DNA from: Ciona intestinalis
Taxonomy: Eukaryota; Chordata; Ascidiacea; Phlebobranchia; Cionidae
Direction: 5' to 3'
NCBI RefSeq assembly: GCF_000224145.3
Contig: NC_020173.2
Location: 5,899,039 to 5,963,038, forward strand
DNA length: 64,000 bases
Shown: piece after piece, positions 1 through 10,775 of the stretch
Position numbering within the stretch: the stretch's first letter is position 1
Layout of the letters: every line of letters begins with the position of its first letter
Position numbers and translations under genes: made by a program
The notes under the pieces: model-generated
What the model was told of the DNA's origin: nothing
The model's input: the letters and a program-made list of their open reading frames with translations, nothing else
Database searches by the model: none

Positions 1-80
1 TTTTGGTAATGGGCCAACTCTGGCTTAAATCCCATCAGGCCTTCTGGCATATCTCTACATAGGATACATAGAATGGAATG
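1..80. repeat. Family C unit (partial, window edge)
   Basis: Contains 'ggtaatgggccaactctggc' and 'tagaatggaatg', shared with the roughly 104 bp family C units elsewhere. It lies in the intron of the YWTD gene. Confidence 0.6.
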
Positions 81-133
81 CCAGATAATTTTATAAATCC
101 TTAAACACGATGCAGAACAAACAGAATATTCAC

Positions 134-3100
134 CTGTTTTCAATCACGTCAATAATAAGTGAATCAATTGAAACGATTGTGTAGAATGAATGAAGTTTAA
201 TTACGTTGTTTTCACCCATCCCTTTTTGAAGTAACCGAACTTCCTCCACAGTAACCTCGGACCAATAAATGGTTCTGTGTACAAGAAGTATATAGTAAAG
301 TGGGGTAATACGAAACAATGGAGTACTTGGGGTAAGAAAGGACAATCCCCCTTAGCCTGCTAAAAGTATATATAAGAATAAAACATAAAATATAAGAAGT
401 ATTAATACAATTAAGTTTAAGTATGAATAGATGGAACAGCAAATATGTGCCAGACATTGGCGAAACATTAGAGGTTAATCTAATTTTAAAACCTGGATAC
501 AATATGTTTTAGAAGCCTAACCATTTTTAATATTTGCCTAACTGCCTACACAATAAAACATAGGTACATTTGGTTTGGTAAATGACAAATGTCAACCTGC
601 AACCTGTAACCATTGTGTATATATATGATCAGTTATTCAAGCAGATGTCTTTAAATATGTTTAACATTCAATACAGGTACCACAATATTAGCATTGCATT
701 GTATTGTTCAAATATGTTTAAAAGGAAAGGTCACATCTTACATTCTGTGTAAGCATATATATCTTTCTAATTCTAATGCTATAATATGGACAGCCTGTTG
801 CCATTGCAACAAAAGTTATTAGGTAATGTTGCATTCGTAAAATAATTATTAATTAACATATGTAAATATAAACATAGGTTCCAAACACAAGGTAGGCGGG
901 CCTTTCCAGGATTTTCCTGCACTATATTAATCAGTAATATTACAACCAATTTGTTTTATGAAAGTATGTGTTTCTATCTCTGTTTACTATCACGAAACCT
1001 TAACAAACATACTGTTCAGATAAATTCTGAAACAAAAACGAACCAAAAGGAAGTTAAAAATACATTAAATACCAACCTGGTCAGAGGATGTACGGCCACT
1101 ATTGCTGGCACATTACTTGCAATTGCTACAACGTGTTTGATTTTAGACAAATCCTCGTTTCCCATCATTATCCATTTAGTATCAGTGTCTGTCCAATACA
1201 CATTGTTTGTGACCCAATCCACAGATAAACTGTCGATACCATAAGCCAGCCCTTGGTACAGTTTTTTATGTGTTCGATCCTGGAAAAATTAAATATTAAG
1301 CATTACGTTGGCATATACACAAATCCCTATTATGTATGGCCTATCGGTGAAGTCCTCCAGTGAGGCATGCCGTTGGACCAGGGATTTAGACCAAGGTTGG
1401 CCCATTACCCCAACATTGTGTATGCACATTCTGTTCTATATCATGGGTGAGGCCCTACAGTGAGGCCCGCCATGCAACCTTTTTGTTTGAGATTTAGGCT
1501 TGAATTAAACTATTCAAGCTGCTACCATCGTGGGTGTATATGTCCTTAGGCAAACATGTATGCTTATTTATTTGTATTTTCACTTAAATTGTAGCTATTT
1601 AACTTTCTTGTTGCTTTTGGTTCCAAAAACTCGAGAAGTATTGAGCACAAGGCACACAGGAAAAATGCTTCCTAAACAAAAAGTAGTTATAGGCATATTA
1701 TTATCAATAAAGAAATCTTACTCTTTTATTGTAAACTCCAATAAAGTTCCTGTAGTAGTCCGTATAGTAGATAAATTTACGATGGTAGTTTGCTGATAAA
1801 CTCCAGAACTCAGAGTTTAATTGACCAACCAATAATTTTGAAATGGAAACGCTTTTGTCTGATGCAACGGCTTGCAATGCATCGGCGTGGGCGCTGTATA
1901 TTTCGCATCTCCAAAACTAGGAACGTAAAATTTAGTTATCTCTGCGAATACGATAGCAAAGCTTAAATTGACACCTATAGAGTTACATACATGGTAACTT
2001 TTAAGCAGACACGAGGTGTATGAAAGCGAACACCCGGTTATAACGACTGTCATTGTCCCGCCATGTGAGGATAAATAGGTTACATTTATTTAATCAATTT
2101 TAAAACGAAGATAAGGAAATAAGAACACAAGTGGTAGCAAGAACACAAGTGGTAAATACACTCAGGTAAAATCTTGGCAATAAAGTGAATATTAGCGTAG
2201 CTGCTAAACCCATAAATCGTTATGTATTAGATACAGCTTATACCGTTGATTGACATAGATAAATTCCACAACCTAAAATTTAAGCTCACCGTTTTTCAAA
2301 CGTGGGAAATTTAAATGCAACAAAAAACGCGGGAAACTTTACGCACAGTCAAAGTATTCGGAAAAATAGTGGACCGAGCATGGTCCCAGTATTTGATATT
2401 TTTATTCACATATGTATAAGCACCGATGAGAGAGGCACTCATAAAGTTTACGAGTGTCCTCTTTTATATGTGGTGTAGGTAAGGTTCTACTGCAAGACAC
2501 GGGTCGTGTTAAGATTTAGGCACGAGTTGGTCCATTATACCCGATCATTGTATATGCACGTTCCATTCGATATGGACGACAAGGCACGCTATGAGACCTC
2601 AGATTTAGGTGAGGGTTTGTCCATTACTCTAGAACCTACTATACGGTACATCCCAGGTCTCGTGGCATGTCTCACTGTAGAACCTCATCCATATATAGAA
2701 TAGAATGTGCATATACAATATTGGGGTAATGAGCCAAATCTGGTCTAAAAAATGTTAAAACGGGAGTGTATTTATAACAATTTTACCTGAGTTGAGAAGA
2801 TGAAAGTGAAAGTGACTCTGGCGCTCCAAATTAATAAATGCTCGTCTGGCGTTGCGGTTGTAGTTGTTACTCCTGCTGCTGACGTAATTGCACCGCCAGT
2901 TGTTACACCAGTGGTTGATATTGCTGTAGTTGGGCCGGTTGTAGCTATTTCTGTTGTACTTCCATTATTTGTAGCATTTAACCCTTGCGTTGTAGGAGAT
3001 TGCGTTGTTGGTGCTATTGTTCGTGGTGTTGTTATTTGTATAGCAACAACAGTCGGTGTGGTGACGTCATGAATTGTTGACGTAACAGCCTAAGAACAAA

Positions 3101-4263
3101 AGTTTGTTTATATTTGTTTATGTATATCCTATACAACAAGTCATACGCGAACCCTTTGTCTATACCTCAGTTGTTTCAGTGTAATTCGTACTCTGCTGTA
3201 CAATGGTGGTTGATGTTACATTTTCAACGTCCACAATAGTGGCCGTAGTCGTTCCAGCTGTATTGGCTGCAATACGACGATATTTGGTCATTATTTACAC
3301 GCACATTTTTCCACATTACAACATAGTAGGCTGGGGTAAGATGGCTCACGTGTTCTTTTTAAATGATCGTATTTAATAGTAAACAATAAATATTTACAGA
3401 AATGTATAACCGTATCCTCACAACTCTAAAAGAACGTTGTTAATTGTAAAAAAACATCAGGAAATACGGACTGTTGTGTGCTTATGGTATCCATCTTACC
3501 CCACACTTCTATACATATGTTTTAAATAAATATTTGCAAATTCAAACCGTGATAAAGTCTTGCCAAATAGCAGACAATACATTAGATTATGATAACAGGT
3601 TTATATTAGACGAGTCAAAAAAGAACATTTTACATTATTCCCGGTAGCAGAAGTAACAGAATATTAAAATATCTCAAGTTGGTGCGATGGAATCTTAAGA
3701 TGATTACGTCACAATACGTCAAAAAACAACATAGTTTTGCTCCATTGGTTCAAACAGCGCTGTTTAAAGACAAACATAACGCTTCGTTTTGTGAACCATT
3801 GGTTAACCTATCGTTACAAAGACGCAGCTATTGTTCGCTTTCCACCAGTTGCCCGGAAAACGAAAAATTATATAGTAGGTTGGGGGGGAATTGGACATGT
3901 TTTTAAATACATTTTGGTATGGTAAACAAAGCATATTTGTAGAAATATAAAACCGTACCTCACAACTTTAAAATAGGGTTTGTAATTGTTAAAAAAAAAC
4001 ACGATCAGGAAATATGGGATTCGGATGCTAACAGTATTTATCTTATTTGTCCTTTAAAACGTATTATCTCATTTGTCCTTTGAAACGCAAAACGGTAAGC
4101 ATACATTATTTATATCTCTCACATTGGCAATTCTAATTCGACAATCAAACACGTAAAGGCTACTGCTTAAATGATTCCACTTACCCATCGTGGTGTTACT
4201 ACATTCTACAACAGTGGTTAACAGAATACTGCTAAAAACAAAGTACAAAACTAATCCTCGCAT
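134..4263 (-). CDS. Thr-rich stalk plus YWTD propeller protein (LDL-receptor-family-like), 5' part
   Basis: Minus-strand gene running off the left edge. Exons, in transcription order: 4185-4263, 3166-3266, 2787-3089, 1077-1279, 134-274; frames close at each GT-AG join and the last visible exon ends in phase 2. The start is the Met opening a clear signal peptide (MRGLVLYFVFSSILLTTVVEC). Exons 2-3 encode about 120 residues rich in Thr/Ser with several N-x-S/T sites, a mucin-like extracellular stalk. Then come 'HLLIWS', 'NNVYWTDTDTK' and 'TIYWSEV', spaced as in YWTD beta-propeller blades of LDL-receptor relatives. No LDLa or EGF module is seen before the propeller, and the rest lies outside the window. 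Role, a cell-surface receptor or matrix protein, is inferred from the family. About 275 residues are visible. Confidence 0.75.
1325..1450. repeat. Family C unit
   Basis: Carries 'gtgaggcatgcc', 'ggcccattaccccaacattg' and 'gggtgaggccctacagtgag', which identify the family. Intronic in the YWTD gene. Confidence 0.65.
1979..2092. repeat. Family B copy (SINE 3' segment)
   Basis: Reads from 'gagttacatacatggtaact' through 'cgaggtgtatgaaa' to 'gaggataaataggttacat', the usual span of the B unit. It makes a spurious 78-codon frame on the minus strand. Confidence 0.7.
2470..2755. repeat. Family C units, degenerate tandem
   Basis: About two and a half diverged units in tandem, with 'ttgtatatgcacgttccatt', 'cctcactgtagaacctcatcc'-like text and 'ttggggtaatgagcc'. 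Ends just before the Thr-rich exon of the YWTD gene. Confidence 0.6.
3323..3515. mobile_element. Family A MITE (GGTAAGATGG subtype)
   Basis: Begins 'atagtaggctggggtaagat' and ends 'ccatcttaccccacacttct'. Internal landmarks: 'agtaaacaataaatatttac' and 'aaccgtatcctcacaactc'. Confidence 0.7.
3871..4075. mobile_element. Family A MITE, diverged
   Basis: Left end 'tatagtaggttggggggg'; interior 'ggtaaacaaagcatatttg', 'cgtacctcacaact'. The right end is worn. Lies between exons 1 and 2 of the YWTD gene. Confidence 0.6.
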
Positions 4264-4578
4264 TTTTATATAAAAACCTGTAAAACATCCATATAATGTA
4301 CTGCAGTTTAAAACCCCTTTGCAAGTTCTTACTTTTACAGTGTATAGGTACAGCTATAGCTCATATACGCTTTCCTGCAATTCTTAACAGTCTTAACCAA
4401 AGTAAGAACATCGTTATAACCAGTTTCGTTCAATCGTGTAACTCTATATGGAGCTTCTGTTTTCAATTCTGCTCAGTCTGAAGGCAATCGGAGTCTTGTT
4501 ATACCTGTTTAAAACTACAAGTATAAATGGCTATGTATATTCATAAACGTATAGCCTACTACTGGTCGATTTGTAATC

Positions 4579-4770
4579 ATAATAGGTTGGGGTAAGATGG
4601 TAAATGTTTAATTTTTAACATCCATGCAGCAGTAAACGGAAAATAGTTTTAGTATTATATAACCGTATTTCAACGACGAAAAGAACGTTGTTATTAATTG
4701 CTAAACACAATTATAAAATGTGAAATATTATTTGCTGACGGTATTCATCTTACCCTGCGCTACTGTATAT
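4579..4770. mobile_element. Family A MITE (GGTAAGATGG subtype)
   Basis: 'aataggttggggtaagatgg' at the left and 'ccctgcgctactgtata' at the right; internal 'aaccgtatttcaacgac' matches the family core. Confidence 0.6.
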
Positions 4771-5363
4771 TCGTATGTCTTAAAAACAGTCTTGGCGCAA
4801 ATTCAATGCCATTTATCCATACGGTGGGCTTTAACATTAATATATTTGTTCAGCTTTCATCGAACGATATTAAACTAAACTCCAAGATATATGAGCCTGA
4901 ACATAAAGCCCAGTTAACTACACACTAAGCAAGCTGTACCTAGCCTACATTGTGCTCACCAAATGACTCAGCTCTATTTGTACCGACAGCCACTGCAAAG
5001 CAACTGCTATAGTATACAGGTATGACGTTTTGTATTATTCTACCGTAATATAAGTCATATCCGGTAGACAGCCAGGTACTGCTAGCCTTATGAAAGGCAT
5101 TTCAGTTAACAGCTATTATGATGAATCGACTTTACTTATACTAGTTAACTGTCGTATTGCCGCTAATTCCCTTATATTGGTTGTTTTAATTAACTTGATC
5201 TCCGCTATTGTATTTGAAAGAATAAATAAATTTATGCAAGTTTTACCGACTGAAGTTTTGAGGCTAAATCCTTTCTCTTCGTTGTTTTAGTAAATCTGAT
5301 CTTCGCTACTGCATGACATCGTGTTTTTACGCACAATTTCCATCCAATTACTTTTAAATATGA

Positions 5364-5555
5364 TATGGTGGGGGAGAATGGGACACCTTTCTATTCTATT
5401 TTCTCGTCCCATTTGGTAGTAAACAAAGAACATTCAATGAATTATAACACCGTATCCTCGCGACTCCCACAGATCGTTGTTAATTGTTTAAAACAGGATC
5501 AGGATATTTGAATATCATGTGCTGAAGGTGTCCCGTTTTCCCCCACCCTACTATA
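5364..5555. mobile_element. Family A MITE
   Basis: Left 'tatggtgggggagaatggg', right 'cccccaccctactata'; core 'ggtagtaaacaaagaacatt' and 'aaccgtatcctcgcgactcc' is well kept. Confidence 0.8.
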
Positions 5556-5805
5556 TGTTATAGTGTTATACAATATTATGCGACGGTACATGTGCAACTA
5601 ATTAACCCACAAAAAATCATTAAAGCAATACACATGTCGCACGTTCAATACCGAACTTCTACCTACAGTGTATACGGAGTGACTCGTGTCTGCTGATATA
5701 ACATAATTCCCTTGCATTAACATTACCCTATGTTACGTATGCAGCAAGTACGTAAACGCTAACAATTGCTGCATATACTTGCAATCAACCGTAAATCACG
5801 TAACG

Positions 5806-6005
5806 GATGAATGTAACTTGTTTATCCTCGCCTCACGGGGCAACGATAGACGCTCAATGCTATAACATGGGTGTTCATTCTTGTATGGCTGACAGTTTAA
5901 GAGTAGAAACCGATTAAGGGCGGCTGGTTTGGATCAATTTCCGTTGAGTGTCTTGTCCAAGGAAACACATGCCCACACAGGTAGCTCGAACCAAAGAGCC
6001 CCAAC
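5806..6005. repeat. SINE B/D composite, degenerate
   Basis: B part with 'gaatgtaacttgtttatcct' followed by D-type text 'gagtgtcttgtccaaggaaa', the complement of the ggcaagacactt motif. Confidence 0.5.
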
Positions 6006-6012
6006 CACTGTA

Positions 6013-6195
6013 AGAAGATGGGACACCTTTAGCACATGATGTACGAATATCCTGATCGTATTTTAAACAATTAACAAAGGTCTATGGGAGTCGCGAGGAT
6101 ACGGTTTTATGATTCTTTGAATGTTTTTTGTTTACTACCAAATGGGACGAGAAATTAAAATGAAAGTGTGTCCCATCTTCCCCCACCCTACTATA
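6013..6195. mobile_element. Family A MITE, lacking the left terminus
   Basis: Starts at 'gaagatgggacacctttagc' and ends 'cccccaccctactata'. An open frame of 131 codons starting inside it has no independent support. Confidence 0.75.
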
Positions 6196-6874
6196 TTTAG
6201 TAGATCTATATGCGACTACTTTAACAGTGTAAAACATACTAAAAACTTGTTCTGGTATGATTTATTGAAGATTCCTTCATGGCACAGTTACACTTATAAT
6301 CTCTTGGGCAATTCAACATACAATCTCATGTCAACAAACATAACAACACAAGTACAAAGATGCTCACTTTGGCGCAATAAAGACAATTTGCACATGGGGT
6401 GCCTTGGGCACAATAAAATTAAAAGAATATCTACAAGGCATCGAACTAACTGTGGCGATGATTTTATAAATTCCAGGGTTGTTAAATTCCCAGCAATAAG
6501 TTGTGATAGTCGATAGTAGGTTCAGATTTTTTAAATTAAAGAATAAAAGGTTTTTATTATTGGAAATTGAAAGGGGTCCCTGAAAAATGTATGGGGGGTT
6601 ATATATATATATAATATAAATCAATGCCGTGTATAATATAAATCAACGCCATGTTGAAGAGTAAATTGAAAGGTTGCTCTTTAGAATGTAAAAGAATGAA
6701 TTTTCACTTTAATCCGACCGTTGCAACATGGTTCAAATTGTAAACTACTTTTGGAACAAACATATTTTCAGTGAAGTCCACGACTTCATTTACAGTGAAA
6801 TTTCACTTTAATCTAACAAGTACTTGAACTGTCACATTATTAAAATTACAAACAAATTCTCAGTACAAACATAT

Positions 6875-8929
6875 TTACAGCAAAGCTCCAACCATGTCTG
6901 CAGCATATTTATCAGGAATAACAGCACTTGCTACAACTGGGCCTTCAGTTTTGGTACTCCAAACCAATTTCCCTGATACAGCATTGAAGGCATAAAGATA
7001 ATTGTCGCTGTTGCCGATATACAGAACTCCAGCTTTGTCCATGCGTGGACTTGCCATAAATGCATCCTTTGCTTTAAACTGCCACAATATTTTCCCATTA
7101 TTCACGTTAACTGCATATAGAATGTTACCAACTGGGGAAAACAGCATGTTAAGGCCAGGCACCAACAGAGGGGTTGAAATAGTAGTTGATTCTTCATTTT
7201 CGGCGAGCTCTTTTTCCCATACAACAGACTTACCTTTAATGCTAATACACTGTACTGCCCCATATAAAGTGGTGACAATAATTTTATCATCATAAAACAC
7301 AGGGGAGGCATCGCATGGTTCTTTTACATCCATTTTCCACACCAGCTTCCCAGTTTTAATATCAATCACATGAAGATATGCATCATAGGATGCAACGTAT
7401 GCTAAACCATCCTTTTCTGAAATAGCAGGTGTAGCAAAGATAGAACTCTTGGTGCTGTAAGTCCAGATCTCTTTTCCATTAACCTTATCTAGCATTATAA
7501 CTGTTGGGGTTTTATCTTTAAAAGTTTCTTCATTTGTTTTAACAGCGATAATTACCCCATCTTCGTGTATGTAAGGTGCAGCCCACAGTTCCCCTGCATA
7601 AAGCCCACTTTTCCATATTATCTTCCCATTATTGGAAACATCCAATGCATAAGCATGCATGTCTAAAGAAGAAATATAAAGCACTTGTTTCTCAGCATCC
7701 AATCTTAAAGGTGCAGTAACAGCATCACCTAATTGTTGCTTCCATAGAACTTCACCAGTAGACGCTTCAAACGCGTAAACAAAAGCGTCTTCGCCAGCTA
7801 AATATATTATTGGGTTCGATTCATCATTATTAAACACACCAGTAGAGCCGGCATCCTGACTTGTCTTATGTTTCCATACTACTGTACCATCCAAAGCGTT
7901 AAAAGCATAGAAGTAACCATCATCAGATCCAAGGTAAATCAAGTTATCAGTTGTGACATGTTGTGTGTCCGACTTTTTAACCGGCTTCTGCATTACATCT
8001 GCCACAGACTGGAGTTGGTTCGGGAATTCAAACATTTTTTCTTTTGCTCGGAACTCCGCATGTTGTACTGCACTTGCGGCAACTTTGTTGATATGATCGA
8101 GGTTCGGGACATTAAACACCTCCATCCAAATATTAAACCCAATGTTCGGCTGGCCGTACGAACGCACATGGTGCCACCAGTACTCGGGTACATACAGAAC
8201 ATCACCTGGCTCAGTTGTCACGTTATAAAACTGAATATTCTTAATCAAAGGATATTTTTCGATGTCAATATCTTCAGGGTTAATGGGCGACAATCCAGGC
8301 TGTAAATCTTGGTATGAATCTGCATAGGCATCCTCACTGGCAGTGTAGTTGGCTAACAACCAATCCTTTGTACCTTTAAGTTGGAAAAACAGATTCTCTG
8401 ACCCATCATGGTGGAAAACAGAGGTTGCATTTGTGTTTGTGAAGAGCACAGTAGAAGCAGAAATCAATTTATGGATGGGTGGGGTATTAATAAAGTGTGG
8501 TAACGGTATATGGGACGTTAAGTCATGAGTAAGTGGTAATTCCGAGTCCCAGTAAAGTTTATTTGTTTCCAAAGTATCAATGAACTTACTGAACTCTAGC
8601 CTTGTTTCAGTTGACCAACCAGAAGTCCATATAGCTCGTTTGTATGCTTTACCATGGAAGCCGTGCATCTGCTCTTTTAGGAACGAAACATTGCCAACTT
8701 TCTCTATTGCTTCCAGCCAGGACTTCCCGCGTAGCTTGAACAACACAGGCTTGCCGGCGTAGAGAAAATCTTTCGAAAAGTCGAAAACTGACGGCTCAAA
8801 ATCAAGCACTTTAACTGTATCTAAAACTGGGCGAAAACTATCCAGTTTTAATTTGTTACCATTTTCATTTGCAGTGCATAAGTGTAGCATAAGAACGCAC
8901 ACAAATGTTGCAACCCATGTCCAGTTCAT
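6875..8929 (-). CDS. Secreted JmjC/cupin_8 + PQQ-type beta-propeller fusion protein
   Basis: Uninterrupted 684-residue frame, no introns. Residues 1-20 form a signal peptide. Residues about 40-275 are a cupin_8/JmjC fold resembling factor-inhibiting HIF: 'FHHDGSENLFFQLKG' supplies the HxD pair (H173, D175), and 'PGDVLYVPEYWWHHV' the distal His (H253), so the Fe(II) facial triad of a 2-oxoglutarate dioxygenase is present. Residues about 325-672 hold about seven PQQ/BamB-like blades of the form 'YLGSDDGYFYAFNALDG..VW' and 'YIGNSDNYLYAFNAVSGKLVW'. It ends '..VGALL' without a KDEL retention signal. Known of the families: JmjC enzymes hydroxylate proteins; BamB-like propellers bind partners. Inferred: a secretory-pathway hydroxylase with a substrate-docking propeller. 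An acceptor-like site 20 bases upstream of the ATG suggests SL trans-splicing. I do not know this combination from a named vertebrate gene. Confidence 0.88.
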   Translation of the reverse strand: MNWTWVATFVCVLMLHLCTANENGNKLKLDSFRPVLDTVKVLDFEPSVFDFSKDFLYAGKPVLFKLRGKSWLEAIEKVGNVSFLKEQMHGFHGKAYKRAIWTSGWSTETRLEFSKFIDTLETNKLYWDSELPLTHDLTSHIPLPHFINTPPIHKLISASTVLFTNTNATSVFHHDGSENLFFQLKGTKDWLLANYTASEDAYADSYQDLQPGLSPINPEDIDIEKYPLIKNIQFYNVTTEPGDVLYVPEYWWHHVRSYGQPNIGFNIWMEVFNVPNLDHINKVAASAVQHAEFRAKEKMFEFPNQLQSVADVMQKPVKKSDTQHVTTDNLIYLGSDDGYFYAFNALDGTVVWKHKTSQDAGSTGVFNNDESNPIIYLAGEDAFVYAFEASTGEVLWKQQLGDAVTAPLRLDAEKQVLYISSLDMHAYALDVSNNGKIIWKSGLYAGELWAAPYIHEDGVIIAVKTNEETFKDKTPTVIMLDKVNGKEIWTYSTKSSIFATPAISEKDGLAYVASYDAYLHVIDIKTGKLVWKMDVKEPCDASPVFYDDKIIVTTLYGAVQCISIKGKSVVWEKELAENEESTTISTPLLVPGLNMLFSPVGNILYAVNVNNGKILWQFKAKDAFMASPRMDKAGVLYIGNSDNYLYAFNAVSGKLVWSTKTEGPVVASAVIPDKYAADMVGALL

Positions 8930-8948
8930 GGTTTCAATACCCTTATTG

Positions 8949-8962
8949 CTGTAAAAATAAAT
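8949..8962 (-). promoter_or_regulatory. Putative SL trans-splice acceptor of the JmjC-PQQ gene
   Basis: On the minus strand 'tttatttttacag' is followed after 19 bases by the ATG at 8929. No upstream coding exon or donor is evident, so an outron acceptor is the simplest reading. Confidence 0.45.
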
Positions 8963-8974
8963 AAATATTTTATA

Positions 8975-8984
8975 TTTTTTGTAT

Positions 8985-9026
<42 letters not shown>

Positions 9027-9036
9027 TATATATAAT
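8975..9036. repeat. (AT)n microsatellite
   Basis: Nearly pure TA dinucleotides immediately upstream of the JmjC-PQQ transcript start region. Confidence 0.9.
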
Positions 9037-9353
9037 ATTTCTATTTGAATAAAAGATGACGATGCCATTCAGGCGAAATAAATTTCTTTATTTCTACTAG
9101 TGGTTGGTCTTGATTTTTGTTTGTTACGTTTTCATAGAACCAGATCACTAAAAACTAAAAGAAATACAACTACTGCTAAATTTTTACCGCTGTAAAACTG
9201 TTCCTTTCTGTTATATCTATGGTTTATTATTTAATATCTTTACTAGAACTAGTAATTGAATATACATGTGTTGACATAAATAATTACAGATATTTATTGC
9301 TAAAGCATTGAACACCCATAAGACCATATAATATAGGTTAATTTATAAATAAA

Positions 9354-9538
9354 TTGGTGCTAGTGAAGAATCTTCCCCCCACTTTCCGGTACATGGCAGA
9401 ATAGGCTGGTGGAAAGTGTTAGGGGTTGGTGGTTAGGGGTTAGGTGTTGATGGTTGGGGGGTTAGTGGTTATAGGTTTAGGGGTCAGTGGTTAGGGATTA
9501 GCAAAAAAGGTGGGGGGAAGATCCTTCACTAGCACCAA
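9354..9538. mobile_element. Family F: 185 bp TIR element with G-rich core
   Basis: The ends are a 29 bp inverted repeat with one mismatch, beginning 'ttggtgctagtgaag' and closing with its complement 'cttcactagcaccaa'. Flanks read TAAA on both sides, a possible target duplication. The core (about 9416-9500) is an irregular 'ggttaggggttagtggtt' repeat. No coding capacity, so a non-autonomous element. Confidence 0.7.
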
Positions 9539-10129
9539 TAAATTTACCATTGCATAAGCCTAATACAGCCAACTTAACCGTGTCTAAACTGACTGTATAC
9601 TGCTGTTGCTGCAAGACACATTGCATTATTTGCGTACCGACGTTCGGACGTCTTATACAGGGAACAGGTCGTCTTTATCAGGCTAAATGAAACTTAACAG
9701 CGCAAAATACTGGTACGGTAACATAAATGCCAGTAGAGCAGTTCAACGAAAGTTGTGTAACTCGTATAAGCTCTAAATGCGAACGTGATTAGAGGCCTGT
9801 AATACGCAGTACAGCGACGGGAAACGGTTATTCTATCCACGGCTTCCACACATATTATACTACGCTAATGCTTCCTGGGAAACATATGGACTTAGTTTGG
9901 ATTAAAGTAATTGCACACGCGCTAGTTACTGCGCTTAAGCATTCATATCATCGCTGTTTTACTGCGTAAGCAGATTCGAACAACTCTAAGTTTCATGTCC
10001 ACGAAAAAAATTACGGACTGGGTTTTACCCGAACTTGATAACGGAAATAGTTGAATTTATATATTTGACATTTTATGGGGACATAAGTTTACGGTTATGT
10101 TATTGCTAAAGCACTAATGTAATACTCAA

Positions 10130-10246
10130 TTCCATGTTAAAATTGTGAGGATACGAATATATAATTCTGTAAATATTCTAATCTACTACCAACTGGGACG
10201 GTAAAGAGAATGAAAACGTGTCCTATCTTAGCCCGCCTTACTATAA
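10130..10246. mobile_element. Family A MITE, right half, diverged
   Basis: 'gtgaggatacgaatatataa', 'ctaccaactgggacgg' and the right end 'cccgccttactata' match the family. Confidence 0.6.
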
Positions 10247-10593
10247 TACACAAGTATCTAACAACCGTTTTAACGTAAATGATATTTTGTATTGCAATTA
10301 ACATTTAATTGAACATTAGATGAAAATCAAGACCATTTTACTTTTGAAGTAGTTAAGAAACGCGGGGTAGGGCATGTTTAACAAAACACGTCAGTAAGTG
10401 ACAATTATAAACGATCGGAAAATGCGGCCGAAGTCGACAATTTTCTACTAATTATAAACATACAGTTCTATATAGAAACTCACTGTTGCCAGCTTAGTTG
10501 AACTGGCTGGCTCTCAGGAAACAATAAATACAAGGCGGCTTTAATATAACAGTCGTTCAACGGAGACCATTGTCGTTTTACTTGGAATTGTAT

Positions 10594-10775
10594 TAATAGT
10601 AGAGTGGGGGAATATGGGACACCTATTCCATTAATTTTCTCGTCCCATTTGGTAGTAAACAAAGAACATTTAAAGAAACAGTTTTCTTGCGATTCCCATG
10701 GAATTGTTTAAAACACGATCAAGATAGTTGGACATTATGCGCTAAAGATGTCCCATCTTCCCTCACCCTACTATA
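10594..10775. mobile_element. Family A MITE
   Basis: Left 'aatagtagagtgggggaata', right 'ccctcaccctactata'; core shortened relative to other copies. Confidence 0.75.

Larger units (their letters stand above)
4264..6874. other. Spacer between YWTD gene and JmjC-PQQ gene
   Basis: The 5' ends of the YWTD gene and the 3' end of the next minus-strand gene bound this spacer. I see only repeats: family A at 4579-4770, 5364-5555 and 6013-6195, a family G stretch near 5090-5310, and a SINE remnant at 5806-6005. 'tttttattattgg' near 6552 gives a possible AATAAA on the minus strand for the JmjC-PQQ transcript. No coding exon is supported. Confidence 0.5.

Noticed and set aside
2800-3072. Val/Ala-rich plus-strand frame of 90 codons
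   Set aside because: Antisense shadow of the Thr-rich exon of the YWTD gene.
6121-6516. 131-codon plus-strand frame starting MFFVYYQMGREIKMK
   Set aside because: Its start is inside a MITE-A copy and the remainder has no domain, splice signals or coding composition.
9416-9500. Interstitial telomere
   Set aside because: The repeats are irregular and enclosed by TIRs, so a transposon core is a better reading than a telomere fusion.
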